Shown in pieces: positions 11,575 through 26,110 of a stretch of 64,000 nucleotides of DNA. Source of the DNA: Anopheles merus (Eukaryota > Arthropoda > Insecta > Diptera > Culicidae); NCBI RefSeq assembly GCF_017562075.2, contig NC_054082.1, positions 24,254,460-24,318,459 on the forward strand, in the 5' to 3' direction. The translations under genes and the position numbers were made by a program. How positions within the stretch are numbered: position 1 is the stretch's first letter; every line of letters starts with the position of its first letter. The notes below the pieces were generated by a model. It had not been told where the DNA came from. It made no database searches and was given only the letters and a program-made list of their open reading frames with translations.

Positions 11575-12407
11575 ATTAAAAACCTATTTGTCTCATTTTT
11601 AACGCCACTCGATCATCGTCAGCAGTCGAGCGGGAAGCGAACGGCCAGGGACAGTCAGCCCCGATCACAATACTCCACGGCATAACGCCGTGCGATTATA
11701 TGCCCACGGTGGCGTTTGGCTCTGTCTGTGCGTCTGTCTGTCGGTGTCATCTGTGTTTGTGCGATTATTCGGTACCATCCGTTGGCTTTGGCGGTGGTAA
11801 ATTCGGTGCCCATTTGGTGTGATGTTGTGCAGCTTCAAAAAGATGTGCCGCGTTCTAATGACGGCCAGGAAATGACTGGCCCGGACGATGCAACGCAAAC
11901 CACCCGGATATGACCCTCCTTCAGCAGTGCATTTTGCTTGGTTTGGTTTTTGGAATGGGCGTTTCTTCAAAAGTCGTTGCAAAATTATATAATTCCGAGT
12001 GGAAGAGGGTGCGCGATGATGAACAAATGCTTAGCAGATGTGAGCAACCTTCAACATTGTTGTGGTTATCCGGTGTCATTCTAATGATGTGCTATTTTAG
12101 AAGCAAATCTTGTTTACTTCTTAAGTTATTAAACAGTACTTAATTAAATAACAGAGAAACAGTTCTCCGACGCTTTGAAAACAATTAAATCCAAACAATG
12201 TTGGTTTGTTGGCTCACCCCACACATACAGCTTATCGTTCTGGCTCATCCACCACCAATCACCATCAATGGTGATCGATATCTGGTGGCATTACAAAATC
12301 TGTGCCTCGTACAGAACATCACCCGAGAAGAGATGTAAGTGCAGAAAGCGAGATTGCAACAAAAAGCAGGGAACTGCCACAACCGGCTTGCAATTCTTTG
12401 TCCGCTT

Positions 12408-12429
12408 TCCTCCTCCTCCTCCTCCTCCT
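12408..12429. repeat. TCC trinucleotide repeat
   Basis: Seven uninterrupted TCC units on the plus strand form a homopyrimidine tract. Overlapping frames here read as proline, serine or leucine runs and should not be taken as protein. Confidence 0.8.
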
Positions 12430-15400
12430 ACCCCCATCCCGGAAGGCACGAACGAACGAACGAAAACAAACATTGCCAAACAAACCGTCACAAGAACCAC
12501 ACATTTTGCGTCGCGATGTTGTCGGACACCATCGCGAGCTGCGTGTAATGAGCCAAGGGAACCACCCTACACAGCCATCGTTGCCGTGGTCGTCCGCCTT
12601 TCAGTGCAAGATTAAGACGGGGGCCCGTAATCCGTACCGGCAATCGCGATGGCGCTAGCCGTAAATATGCAATAATCACCCGCCACCAGTAGAGAATGTC
12701 CGGGGACCGCCGTGGATCCGCACCACAAAGGGATGCGATTGTTGCACGCAACACACAACCGGAGGGTGGGGAAAGATCCGGAATTCGGCAAACCGCGCGG
12801 AGGTTCCAGAACATCTTTCCAGCCCTGCTCGATCGATGGGACGGTACGATAAGATAAGCTGTGAACGGCCACAGTTAAAACGGATGCGAGTGCCCGGTCG
12901 GGCGGGCAAATCGTATGGTAATCGTCCGTTGTGCTGTGCCTTCAAGTAAATCGATTATGTTTTGCGCGCTGCTGCGGTTTGCTTGGGCCGGTTGTTTACC
13001 CCTTTTCGCGAATAACAGATCAATCGGAGCAGATCGACATGCTTTTTCGGGAGTTCGGAGAGCTCCACCACCAACTCCCATCCCATGCCACTGCTTTCAA
13101 TTCTAGTGTCGAAGCCGGGCTCCGTAGCACAGCACTTGTGTGGAGATTATGTTGTGTGCGACGACAATTACCGCTCCGCAGCGAATCTGGCATGTAAAGC
13201 AATCCGGGTCACTTGTAATGGGTTGTCGTCGGCGCAGCAGTACACGGCTACCGTTGCTGAGAGCGGCGGGTTGCGGTAAAACAATAGCATCAACTTTACA
13301 TGACAGCGGTACAAGAGCAGACCATGCCGAAGACGACGCTGTTTGCCGGCCGCCCAAACAACCTGGGATTTGCATACGTCCCGGGCCATGGGAACGGTCG
13401 TTTATCGTTATTAATTGTTAATTCCCTTACACGGCACGGCTCGGAGGTCTTCGGGCTGGAGTGGGCTGAAAAGAACAATATGCATTTCAATATGCACTAC
13501 TGTCGGCAATGTTTCAATTACTGGCCCGGCTTTCCCTGCGCTACCGCGCCGTGTCTAACGCTTCTCGTGTGGAGAGATTGGTTGCTCGCTTTTTTGTTCT
13601 GTTGCTTGTTGGTTTTACACACGGGAAATGCTAATTTCACTGTTATGTGCTACCAATTTTCCACCCTTTTGGGCAAATGGCAATTCAATGTATGCAGTAT
13701 TCAGCCCTCCTTTCACTGATGGGTGGGCCATACAAAAAAATTGGCGAAACAAAAAATGGTTACAGTTTTCTACACGGTGCTTTTTCCGTTGCACCACCGC
13801 GATGGTCAATAAAAATGAAATTAAAAATTAAAATAAATTACTCTTGATTAATCGAATAAATAAATAGAAATCAAGCACCGCCTGGTCAGGTCAGCGAAAG
13901 GCTCCCGGTGTCCTGCCGTGGTGGTGTGAAGCTCATCAGAAAGTTGTAAAATAAATTAAGCTTCGCTTGTCTTTGCGCTCGCATGGATGGTGGAAATGAT
14001 AAAAATGCACCCATGCTGCTGCTTTCCTTTCCCCGTTCTCCGCTTCGTCTGTGCTCACCTCGAACGCATGGCTCCGGGGAATGCACGATGCGCTTCCGGG
14101 CGATGTGCAGGGGTGTCGGGTAGGAACCATCGGCCATTCAGTAAGGGCTTTCTCTCTCTCTCTCCGTTATTCCTCCTGGACGGAACTCAGCCTAATTGGA
14201 ATGGCCCAAAATCGAGTTTAATGAAACAAAAGTTCGCAAAATAAATATGTACATTTCATTTGCTTGTAGAGCTACTGCTGCTGCTGCACGGCGACGACAC
14301 CGGCAGCATGAATGAATGCATTACTGGAGTGTGTTGCATACTGCTCCCCATTCGGTGCCGTCCTCTTTCCCAGGTGAGATAACAAACCAAATCATCGGGA
14401 AGGGGCGAGGGCCCGTGGAGGCGATGCAGCATGCGCTGACAGCGGGTTGATTTTCCTTCGAGCGAAGACAGAAGAAAAGCGCCTTTGTGTGTTGTACAGG
14501 TAGTGCAAAAATTAAGCGAAGGGAAAACCGCTTCTTGCTGCTACTGGCGCGCACGAGTGGCCCGGGAACGGGACACGGTGGTGATGGCACAGACTGACGG
14601 CAGAAAATGATAAATTATGATGCGATGCCTCAATTTAACGTTAATATTTCATTTATGCCACTGGAATTGCGCGGTCCAACCTCCCGCAGCCATGCCCGCT
14701 GGCACCAACTGCTCCCTGGTGATGGTGTGTCTGCCCATCGTGCATCGTATGCATCAAGTGCAGCGGGGAGTGGTGCATCACACGCGGTAGTGGTTGGTAT
14801 GTCGTGCGGTGTCGTGTTCGTACGACTAGCGGTGGAATGCTGTCCATTTTTTTTTTCCTTTCTCATTTCGTCAGTGTTCTTGTTCCCTTCACGTGCCATA
14901 CGCCGCGCCTGTCTTGGTTGCGTTTCTTTGGGCGTATTTGCTCAAAACTCTTTGGTTTTTGCTGCTGCTCTTTGGTACGAGTTTTTCCACAGTGAGTGAT
15001 AATTATTTAAAACTCATTCATCTTTCCTGCACTCATCGACACTCGCCCTTCCTCCCAGCTCTCCCAGGTAGCTCCCAGCTAGAGGTAGAAGGATTCATTA
15101 AATTTCATCGAACTGACCACGGGTCGTCGCCACGCTCGCCATCCGTGCATCACCGGACACGGAAGGTGAGGGAAAGCATGTACGATACCGGAGAGCTAAT
15201 GGGATGACGGTACATGCACTTGCAACTACCTGAGCATTTCATCTGATGAGCATTGAACACTTTTTCTGCGTGTGTGATATCGTCACTCGGGGTTTTTTTT
15301 TTTTGTTTTCTTCTACTGTGCTGCCCAGCTGCTGTCCTTTTGGATGAAGATGGCTGTAATGAAGCTGAAAAACAAAAGCAAGGAAAATCAACCAGGAACG

Positions 15401-18324
15401 TACAGATTATGTTTTCACATTGCACGGAAAGAGCGGGTGACGGTTGACAGACGGTTAATTTAGAAGAATTAAAAGATCACCAGCCACCAGCCTCACAGTA
15501 GCAAACACATTCACACACTCCCCATCTCTCAATACGATTGTTTCTTTCAGGCGTAAATGAAGCAAAAAGACGATGGAAATGTTTTTCCACACAATCAACT
15601 CCCATTCCACGGAATGTCATCACATTCATGATTGCGCGCTGTAGCAACTCCCGTCTCTCTGTACCCGTTTTGAAGGTTAATGGTGTCCTCGGCGTGAACT
15701 CATCCATTCACATTCCAACCCCAAAACGCTCAACATTCCACCGGTCGCCGATAAGGTCGCGTACACGCGGTACACTTTGCTAGAAGTTTCTTGCCTGCAA
15801 AAGAAAACAAACTTGGGATTTACAGCTCCTGGGAGAATAATTTCACACCAACGGCAGTAATCCCCCTGCCCGTTCAGCGCACTGTCACACAGCATCAAGG
15901 CGGCTCAATCAAACTAGGGGACGCTGTAGCTTCGATGCGATGAAATGGAAACATCCTTCTTGTTGCAAGGAGACTACCACTTACCTCCTCCTCAAACACG
16001 CCCGGGTGTGTGGAGTGAGCAGAGCCATAAAAAATCTATCGAAAGTCAATAAAACAGTTTAAAAAGTTATCCAACAAGTTGGCTAAATTTCGGGCGCGCG
16101 AGAGGGTCCGAAATCATCGCCGTTCATTGATCCGCGCGGCCATAAACGCCATGAGCTATGAGGAAAATTGCCCTTTTCTCTGGTGCAAGATGGGGTAGAG
16201 TTGATATGGTTAAGGGTGTTTTGGGCGTTGAGAAGTGTATTTTCCTTTTCTTACTCAACACTTGGATAGTTTGCCCTATAAAGAGACAAACAAAGTTCGA
16301 ATGGTAATAGAAGGATGGTGTGTTCGGGATGTTATAATTTGTTCTTGAAGAGAGAATCTAAGCTGTGTCACGAAGAAGACACATTCCTAAATCACAAATC
16401 GCACGGTTAGATCTCTGCTAGAGGCATAAAATCGTAGTGAAGAAGTCCCTTTTAAGAAAAATAACTTCCCACTGCCAATTGTTTGCTGGTAGTACCAAAA
16501 CGACTCCTTCCCGTTTCGATTTGTCGACGTTGTGCGCTTTGGCTTTTCCGCTTTGCCTTCCTGTTTGGCTTCAATAATAAGACTGTAGCAGTTTCTCCAA
16601 CCCACGGCCACACACACACACAATCAGATCAATGGAAACCGGAAGCAAAACGATAGCCAGAAAGTACAACTTTTCTCAAACTCCCATACCAACATTCTTC
16701 GTTGTCAGTTTCGGTTTGGCACAAGTTGGACAGAAGAAAAAAAAAACACAAAAAAAATCTTCTGGATTTTCCCACACTGATTATAAAGTTACGCCCATAC
16801 CCTGGAGGCAACGGTTGCCCTGGTACGCTGGTTGTACTGTCGACGATCGATCGGGATGCTCATTTCTCGGTGGCCAATAATTAAGCCACAAATTCCAGTA
16901 CAGTGGCGTGGCCGGTGGCGGGTGGCTTCGGTTCTTATCAAATCAAGGAAAATTCACAGTCATTCATCGTTTGTTGGTCTAATTTTATCGCTCTGCTCAA
17001 CATCCTCATGGAATGTGGGTCTTCCAAAGGATGGGAGGAGGCCCAAATGGTGTCACACTGTCAATGCCGTGCTGCTTGAATTCCTGCCGCAAAGATGGGA
17101 TAGATAGTTAGCGCTAAAAAATAAACAACAGTTCCAAACAGTAACCAAAAAGAATGAAAAAAAAAACAAGAAACTCTCAACCGATACTTCCTGTCGCGAG
17201 CCGTCGCCGCCGCCGCCACCGTAGCCCAGTCATTTCCGTTCCCAGCGACGTTCCCTTTCCTGCACCACCGGCAAGTGACAAGTCATCGCCGATCGATTGC
17301 AGTTTCCTCGCGAGCGACTTGTTTCGCGATAGTGTGGCCGGCCTGTCGCAAAGCAACGACAACAGCAACGGTGATGAGCATTGAAAAGCAAAATAAAAAA
17401 TGACCAACTCATCTGCCCATCTCCAACCTATTCGTTCGCACCAGTGGAATAGTTTTCAGCAGAACAATTAAATGCTTCGATGCTTCGGCGCGAAACCACT
17501 GACTCCATTCTTCGCCTGTCCAGTGGGGAGTGGGGGGAAGATTCTACGCACACGGCGGAAGTTAACGGTAGTGGCCTGTTTTAAAGCAAGGACAAAACGG
17601 TACTGACAACGGCCGGCGCTCGTGGTGAAAGTCGCTCAAGAGCGAACGTTCCGCCGGCGGACGAAATGGGCCAAATCCTTTCCCGTTCAGTGGTTCCTTG
17701 GCACAAGGGAGAGGTGGGTTGGGAAACTCTTTCCCTCTGTAGCCGCCGCAAGAACGAGAGAAAGAGAGAGATAGAGAGGGTGAGGAATGTTTTAATTAGA
17801 ATTTAATTGAAAACAATTTCTGAAGCATTTTGAGCATCGCCGGATCGGAAATGCCAACGGTAGAGGCGCAAACGTAAACGGCGTGTGCGGTTGCGTATCT
17901 TCTCCCGCGCCAAGTTAATGTCCGGAAGAGCCTTATAAAGTGTCAGCTTTGAGTGTGAGTAGTGGTTATGCCGTTGTTCTGTGTTTATTTTATTGCAATT
18001 TTGGATGGCGGCCGTTTTGGGCCATTCTGGGTGACAAATTATGGGAACTGAGCATTTAATATCGCTTCTTCAAAATCACCTTGCAATGAACATGGAGTTA
18101 TCTTCGTCAAAGCAAACACACAGCTGTGTAAGAAAATGATTGAATTACTTTATTTTAGGCGCATCAGAAAATCAGCTACACATAACCTCGTCCCTTCTTT
18201 GCTGCTCCCAATTGTTCAAGTTGTGTGTGCTTTAGCCACCGTGTTGGTGAATCAATCTACCCGGGAAAGGCATACACAGAGTAGTGTGAACATAACCTAA
18301 CCGTGACCCCGAAATTTCTCTACC

Positions 18325-18344
18325 CACACACACACACACACACA
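18325..18344. repeat. CA dinucleotide repeat
   Basis: Ten uninterrupted CA units. Confidence 0.85.
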
Positions 18345-20399
18345 GTAGAGCAACAACACCGGAAGCCAGAGCCCGCACCGACAATAGCACCCCAAAACCG
18401 AAAGCATCAGCCAATTCGTTCGACTTGATCGATCGATTGCTTGGCCCACAGCAGTAGCACCAGCAGCAGCAGTACACTGGCCGCGCGGTCACCATTATCG
18501 AAATTAATCAAGCGTAATCGTTCAACAGCGGCGGCTTCTTGGCGGCCGTCTTCAATTCACCTTCGGCCCCGGGTCCAGCCTCAAACTGAGGCTGGTGCGG
18601 TTGAGTTTCCGCGAGAAAATTGGGTAATCAAAGCGATACATTTCGGAAGCTCGCTCGTTGGTTCCCTTGGGGCGTTTCATTACAACTCTGGTGGAACAAT
18701 GGTCCGTTGTGAGTCGAAGGTTTTCAAAAGGGAAGACTACGGTTAGTCTTCAATTTCATTGACGCCTTGGGCTAGGGGGGAGGGATGAAATTGGATTATT
18801 GCGGACCAAACATGGGAATTGCGATGATGCAGGAGTTCCTAGTGGACATTATTCAATATCGTGCATGAGTTGAGGTGAGATTGATTGTACTCTATAGATA
18901 AGTAATCTTAAGAGGTGTAGGAACGATGCATGATTAAAATACTAAAGCTGTATTTAATGCAAAGCAGCACAGTATCCACACCAGCTAGGATCAATTTATT
19001 AGTTCCCTGTTAAAAGTCGTTGTGAATCATTTGGTTCTCCTCGATTTTTCCCCGAAGCGCAACATCTCACTCTCCAATATACCTTTCTCCTAACCTGAGC
19101 ACGCTTATCTATTCCCCCCGTTCAAGCACTCAATTGATTATTCTATACCAGCGGGCTGCTCTCGTCGCCCAGTTTTGGGGGCGGAGTACCTTAGCACTCG
19201 AGGGAAATCTCAGGTACCCAAAGCTGTTCCTGTTCCCTTCCAGCATGTGCAGCAAAGCGACACGGCTACATGGCTCGTCTCCTCGGTTTGGCTGGCTCGG
19301 GTTTTTCCAACCAAACCCCCACCGGCTGAACAATGCCGATCGGCCGACCCGAAACAGAGACAATCAATGTTTCCGGGTGTTGTTACTGCTGTTTTCCAAC
19401 CTCCTGGCCCCCAGAAGCGGGCTCCGGAGTGGAAAATGATACGACGTCCCCATGCCCGGGCACGAAGCCCAGCACCAAAACCGGTACACGACTATCGCGA
19501 TGATGATGTCACGGAGGCGTGGAGGTAGCATAAACGATGCTAAACCCTTCCACCGAGCATGGGTGCAGCCCCGTTTGGGGTCTGCTAGTGATGGGGAGAG
19601 CACCGGAAGGGTTCGTCTGCGTCTGCGCACGAATGCGATGGTTAAGAGCTGCCGGTGGTGAAGGAGTTGGAAGGTGGTCCCCAACTAGCCCGCACAGTAA
19701 ATGGCTCCTAGTTTTCCGCCCCGTACGATCGTCAACAACGCCGAACGGCGGTTTATCATTTTAATCTTCTACCAGGGAGTCTCGCATACCTATCCTTCGT
19801 TGGGCGTTTAATCTACCTTTTTCCTTCTTTTTTGTGTGTGGCTTCACGTTTGTGTTCTTCCAACCATACTTTTGCAGCTAAAAGGCTTACTGGGTGGCCC
19901 TCCCCCTGCCACAGGATTACTGTATAACCCTCCCTTTAAAAAACATTCATTTTGCGCTGCAATTGCACTTCAATTTCAAGTGCAAACACCTTCTCCGTTT
20001 GGTTGAGCAGCACAATCTTGAACCGTGCACCGGGTGGCTCTGGACGGGGGCAACACCGAATGCAACATTGTAGCTAATGACGACACATTTGTAATCCGTT
20101 TCCCCGTTTTGCGTGTACCCTTCAAAGGTGGTGCAAGCTGCGTGAAGTTTTAGGGTGGAACAGAGATTTAACTTACACGGTGGCGAGATTTGAAGCGCTC
20201 CGGAGTGTCATGTAATGCTTGTACCGTAGTAGGACTTGCGTTCTAATGATGATGCATCTGCGTGCATTTGATTGTTTGTTTGCAGCGGTCGGTACAGAAC
20301 CGTGGAGCGATGCAATCGTACCGAGGAAGAGATTGGGATTTACCAGATTGGATAACCAAACCATGTTTTGTTACACTTAATAGACAGTAAGGAATGATT

Positions 20400-21000
20400 C
20401 CTCATCATTAGATAGTATTGTAATGTAAGAAAGTCATGCAATAAACCATTTGTTTTGAGTATTTGTTGACAAAACGTTAAATTGGAAGCCGATAGCCGAA
20501 TAGAACTCTATCTGTTTATGAAACATTATACTTTTGACGGAAAGTTTGCTGGTTTAAGGCTCTGAGTTTGATGGGATTCAATTTGAAAAGATGAATAAAC
20601 TTTAAACTTAGACTAAAGAACAATGTTTTCAATTGTCCTGTTTTCTACCTAAACTGTTCAAACAAGTAATGAAAACCTAAATAAATCACCAATAACTGTT
20701 TCCGTACTTGTTAGAGTTAATAAAAACGTGATCAACAAATCAATAACTTCAGAACAAATGAATGAATATACAAATGAATATACTTAATATACCTTTTACC
20801 AAACAAAATCTAACCATTATCGCTCTTCTAATGACTTATGATTTATAGTTAACGTATACCATATTCTATATCAATTTAAATTTGATGAATTAAACAATAC
20901 GGCAATACCGTTTCTCCTGCATAAGTGAATTTCCAACATTGATCCAACATCCACCAAACCAACGATCAAACATTACCTATTCTCTTCATTTCTCCACATC
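20400..21000. other. AT-rich island
   Basis: This block is clearly richer in A/T than both neighbours, with many AAT, TTAAA and ATAAA words and very few CpG. No terminal repeats, target-site duplication, poly(A) tail or open frame is visible, so it cannot be assigned to a mobile element. It may be a matrix-attachment-like segment, an old unrecognised insertion or simply local drift in composition. Confidence 0.4.
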
Positions 21001-21607
21001 ATCACACTCACATTCAACCGTCTTCCAAGATGGCTAAGGTGTGCCGCAATAATTAACACCGTTGCACAGCAGTTCATCCTTAACCTTGCCCAATGAAAGA
21101 TAGATTTGCTGTGAAACTCCCGCGCTACCCCCTTTCCCCTGTATCCCGACACATGTGTGGCGGATGGTGTGTGCCTCGAGTGCCCGCGAGGGAGTAATGA
21201 TGGTTGGCTCGATTATCGTTGATTGCGTTGTGATGCGATTTGTTAACGATAATGATAATTGACTTCTGTTTGCGCCTGCCGTTCCCGCACCACCATCCCA
21301 TGACCAAGACAGCAAGATAAACGACGGATTTTGAACCGGGAGCAGGAAGGTACCGGACCGGAAGCCTTCCGTTTCGGTTCCGTAAAGCACCACCAGAATG
21401 GCTTAATCAGCAACACCACACTTCCCGTGGCTGCAGCACAGACGGCCGCGCGGAGTTGAGCCGCCGAACCTTTCTCCGGTGCTCCGATTAAGTGATTAGA
21501 GAGCCAATCAACACCCGCTCTTTGTTACCGGGATTCCTGTGGATTCGACACGTCACGAGTGAGCCGTGTGTTGCCTATCTTTCCTTTCCGGTGTGTCGTG
21601 AGCATGA

Positions 21608-21630
21608 GTGTGTGTGTGTGTGTGTGTGTG
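21608..21630. repeat. GT dinucleotide repeat
   Basis: Eleven to twelve uninterrupted GT units, a likely polymorphic microsatellite. Confidence 0.85.
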
Positions 21631-22839
21631 AATGTGCTCAGTTCTTCGGCGTGGCCTATTCTCACGTTTCACGACCCAACACGGAAACATTCCACGCTCC
21701 ATTTGCGTCAACGGGATTGCGCGCGCGTGTGCAGCTCGCCGGATGTCAACTGGCCCACCGCGGGAGTGACGAGTGACCCAAGAACGTTTGCCCATTTTCG
21801 GGACCGGGAACGAAGGGGTGGGGCGTAACATACGGCGAAACATTCCAACCGGCGAACCGGCCACACGCTTTCCAAAAGCAGTCACCTGCCAACTGGGCAA
21901 CGTCTTTGGGCCGATACATCGTACAACCCAGGGGCCAACCCAGACGCAGACGGGACACAATTTGTTTGGCAAGGGATTTTTATTTAAATCAGTACAAATT
22001 GGGAAACGGTGGTACGGTCCCGTGGCAGGGTGGGCGGCAGGGTGGAACATTTTTGAAATATTTCACCATTGCCCTTGTGTGGAGCGCAGGGCTGGGACAG
22101 ATCCGATCGGAGCGCTGTTCTTTATGGCAACAGGGGATCATTATGAGCTGTCCGATACAGTAAACGCTATGCACGTTACATGAGGCAAGAGTTTTGGACT
22201 CCATTTGGATAGTGTGATGGTTGAGATAAACCCATCTGGACGACAGGCTGGAGGTAGGGCCTTAAGATAGGCAACTTAAAATCGATCGCACAACTACACT
22301 TCTCATCTCATAACTCCGAAATTCAATTCAAATAAGACATATCCCTGCCGCCCCATTAACATCCCAAGACTATATCCCAAACCTCTCCGAGCGTGCTTGC
22401 ATGCTGGTCACGATTTCCCCAGCGGAATTTCTCAGCCCGCATATGCCAAGGACATTCGCGTGCCGAACCTCGCCCATTTATCCGCGCGACGCATTATGAC
22501 CGTTCCTCCGGCGATACATCTCATTAAATTAAGCGAATGGAATCCGTAACCCTGTTCGCTCCCGCTTTAGCGCTTTCACAGTTTCCCGTGTTTGGAGCTG
22601 CACAACGACCGTGAATGGTCCGCCGACTCGGGCCCGGGAGTATGCAGCCGATTTCCTTATCGACCAGCAAAACCCGGCCGACATGCCGTCACCGGTGCAC
22701 TGCACCAACACTCACACACAGATGTGCCGCATAACCGACCGACAATGCGACATTACTGGACCTTCGCTGGCCCGCTTTAGACAGATTGAAGGCACCCGAT
22801 AGTCACCAGAAACATAGTCCAACGTAGCGAAATGGGTGT

Positions 22840-22851
22840 GGGGGGGGGGGG
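22840..22851 (+). repeat. Poly-G run
   Basis: Twelve consecutive G on the plus strand, preceded by GGGTGT. Long G runs are rare and prone to sequencing or assembly error. Confidence 0.8.
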
Positions 22852-23246
22852 AAACTCCAAACACGGGGCCTACCCATTAGAAGGGCAAACAGGGCACCAG
22901 ACAGATGCGAGACAGTGGCAGAACGAAATGCAAGGTTGGGGATAATTATCATATTTCTACCATTAGCAAACAACGCTAGGCACTGGTCGGTCGGTCGATG
23001 GGACAGCTCTCTAGGTGCGTTGCCCGTTTGCCTAATGAAACAATTACCGCCAGTAAGTTGTCGGCGCGGAGTGTGACGGTAGTAGCTGCCGAGGTTACTT
23101 ACCCGAAAGGAAGTATCTACTGTGGGACGCTTGCCAGCCAGCCAAGCCAGGGTTTGGGAAAAATGTCGTCTTTGCGTGTCTAATGGCTTATTGGAATTTT
23201 TCCAAACTGTTGGCCTTGGTCTGGGGTTAACGGACACGGCGCTCAA

Positions 23247-23276
<30 letters not shown>
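23247..23276. repeat. GAT trinucleotide repeat
   Basis: Ten uninterrupted GAT units followed by variant GGTGATGGT. An overlapping frame reads as a methionine run and is not a protein. Confidence 0.9.
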
Positions 23277-23277
<1 letters not shown>

Positions 23278-26110
23278 GTGATGGTAGTGCTAATGATGCT
23301 AGCAGATGGGCAGAATGTTGCAGTTTCAGTATATTATTGGGAGAAGATTTGTGGCTTAATTAAAGAGCCTTGCAGTGGATGCTGAAATGCCAGTGCCAGT
23401 TGTTTGGGGAAAGTAGTGAGTGCTGCATTCGTTAATTTACTGTGGAGGATTTGTAGTATTTAACGCTCTAAGGATATTAAAATGGAAATGTTTGAGTTTG
23501 AACCTTGCGTTTGTATTGATTCCTAATGATCTTTGTTCTCAGTATCGTCTTCGAATGTTTCAATGTGTCTCTTTTTCTGATTTAACTCTGCTATTTACAG
23601 ACGAACTTCTTCACCACTTACGCTATTGTCGATCTAGCTCTAGAATGGGGTTTCTGTCAGACTCCTAACATAGTGTTAAGGTATTCTGTAGGGCACACTT
23701 CGAAATACTTCGTCAGATCGAAAGATATTAAATTCTGAGATTCTTCTAGAGATTCTAGTAAGACTTATTCTATTGTGATATTAGACACGATAAAATGAAC
23801 TCCAATTTAAGCTTTTCCGCACCAATCACGCAATAATTCGATGTCGAGATGACTCTATACTAGGAATAGACGATTGAATGTTAATAGGTTACTAACCTGA
23901 CCTAACCTGAAATTGATCTTATTTGAAGTACTTCAACTCTATGTACATTTTTCGTCTTTATTGTCCATCTTTGGCAGTTTGATTAGTAGAAAAGCTTTTA
24001 TAAACCACGCATGCAGCTCTCCCTCACAAACCCATACACACGGTCCACTCGTTTCCGGGCAATGCGTCTATCCCCATCATCAGTGCCAATTTGTAGCTAC
24101 AAATGAGTTAACGATCCTCTCGCACAGCCCACGCGCACACCTAACGATGTCCATTACGCCCGGGACGCACTCGCCAACAAAGCGGCTGCCCTTTTGACCC
24201 AACGCGGCTGATACAGTTTGCCGTGGCCCATTTGCTGCTGCCATCGTCCCGGTTGCAAGGTAGGGAAATTGCATTTTGATGTCTGCCATAACCCATGCTT
24301 GCTTCTGTCTCTCCCCCCCTTGCGCCATGGTCCAAATGGCAGCCATTACTGTGGGGTTGGTCGTTTTTTTTTTGTTCGTTGTTTTCGCTTCGCTTATTCA
24401 TTTGTCCCGTTTTGTTGATTTTTGCGGCCACCGGTTCCTACTCACACAATGGGCAGGAAAGGGCATGTGCATGCAACTAGCTAGTATGTGCAATGAGGCA
24501 ACCCCAAAAGTAGCCCGTTCCCGTTCTTATACTGGCATGGAAGACAAAAAAGCGCTTGGGCCAATAAAAATAATTCCAAAATTATTTTATTTCCCCTGTT
24601 TTTCAACCCCTTTTGCTCACCAGGCCACCGGCAAGGGAATTGAATTGGCAAACGTTTCACACCCTCTCCCTCGCCACGACATTGCAAGCTTGCCCGTTTG
24701 TCATCGTTCGTTTGGCAACACAGAAAGCGGCAACAAACGGAGGGCACCGGAGCCTACGAAATATGGTAAGAATTTTTATTTGTCCCTCTCGCCCACTTGC
24801 ACTCCATCACCACGCACCGGCAATGACCGACGACCGTGTGTACCGCGGCAGGATTAAGCGCCAGCCTTACGGGCGAACGCAATTTTAAGCCCCGTGAATC
24901 GTGCATCCTGACCACGCCTCGTTTTTACTGCACCTTTGATGATGGTGCAGCCCGAAAGTGCAGTTCAAACAGTCGTCGTCCCGTCGCAGCTGCGCGACGG
25001 TGCGCGTGTGCGTTTGTGATGCACTTTTGATGCCCCACACACAGTCACACACACCTTCTATCATTTCGTCCGTGCGCCGAACACGTTTCGATTCATTCTC
25101 TCCCCTCGCCTTTGTTGCATCCTCTTTGCACTCCAATAGTTTCCGCCGACATCCACCGTGCAGTGGATCAGTTTGCTGTTTTTCAACCGTCCAAGCTGTC
25201 GCTTATCACGTGCCACCGACGTACGGCCAAATGCAACCGTTTCCGGTTCGTATTATGCCGGGGACGGGGTACGTGCTTGGGTGAGAGGAAAAAAAAAGAC
25301 CGAACCTCCCCGATAATTCCCACCCGGTCCCGGTCCGTCTGGTCTGGCGGTATGGCTACATTTTCATTTTCCATGTGCAGTGTGAACCGCGGTCCGACTT
25401 ATGACTGGAAGCTCTGTGGCAAGCAAAACAAACAAGGCTAGAAGGAATGCTAATGGGGGGGAGGGGGAGGAAAGGAAACGAAACAGTGAAAACCGCGGGC
25501 CTTGCTGGTGCTCCCTGCCGGGACCCCAACGCAATGGGGCATCGGGCTTAATATCGACTGCAATTGAGTGTAATTGAATAATTCGAGATATTTGATGGTG
25601 AAGTTTTTGCATGCGGCGTTGGCTTCAGTTCATGTCGCTTTTGGTGTTTTTTGCACCTCGCACCCAGCCGGTGGGAAATGGAACCCCGGAAGCGTAATAA
25701 AGCGCCGAACGGAGCATTAGCGCTTTCTAGCCGGCCCGGAAGGATGCTTATGACACACGGTTTGGTTGGACGCGAAATTCTGAAACTTATAGGTCAATTA
25801 TCACATTAAACAGGAATGCGCTGCGTGTTCCATTTGGAGAAAGTGTTGAGTACGTTGGTTTTTGTACGTCTCATCGCAGCAAAGGTGTGACCCGTTGGGA
25901 GGCGTTTCCTTATGGTTTTTGGATGAAGTGACACATATGAGCCTCATCCTCGTCCTATTGTGCAATATTGACAATAATAATCAAAATAAATACGAATAAT
26001 TTAATAGTAAATAGGATTTTTTGTATTTCTTATTCTAATTACTTCTTTTTGTACATCCACATCCGTTTTTATGTTTGCTTAGCATAGGCACAGATTAGAT
26101 AGGACTATAC

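Larger units (their letters stand above)
9774..20399. other. Gene-free DNA, mixed composition
   Basis: About 10 kb without any gene, RNA gene or mobile element that I can support. Many short overlapping frames occur on both strands, typical of G/C-moderate DNA with clustered CT- or CA-rich words. Simple repeats present are GGT at 11552-11574, TCC at 12408-12429, a CT run at 14149-14164, CTG at 14273-14287 and CA at 18325-18344. A/T-rich patches lie at about 10060-10260 and 13790-13870. No coding exon stands out by domain, codon pattern or convincing splice signals. Confidence 0.5.
21001..26110. other. Gene-free DNA with GT, GAT and poly-G tracts
   Basis: No gene or mobile element is recognisable. 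The frames are short or, as at 24276-24857, moderately long but without domain or start context. Simple sequences are GT at 21608-21630, a run of twelve G at 22840-22851 and ten GAT units at 23247-23276. The stretch from about 23440 to 23960 and from about 25960 to 26100 is A/T-richer. The right end abuts a hAT-type MITE. Confidence 0.5.

Noticed and set aside
16896..16915. ACAGTGGCG resembling the CAGTGGCGGA end of the MITE at 46618
   Set aside because: Similarity stops after a few bases and there is no partner end or flanking duplication.
19580..19600. CTAGTGATGGGG resembling the hAT-like terminus at 3268
   Set aside because: No matching inverted end or 8-bp duplication was found nearby; a single short match is expected by chance.
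24276..24857. 193-codon open frame with a hydrophobic N-terminal part
   Set aside because: The hydrophobic part follows a T-rich stretch, and the remainder has no motif and no supporting start or splice signals.
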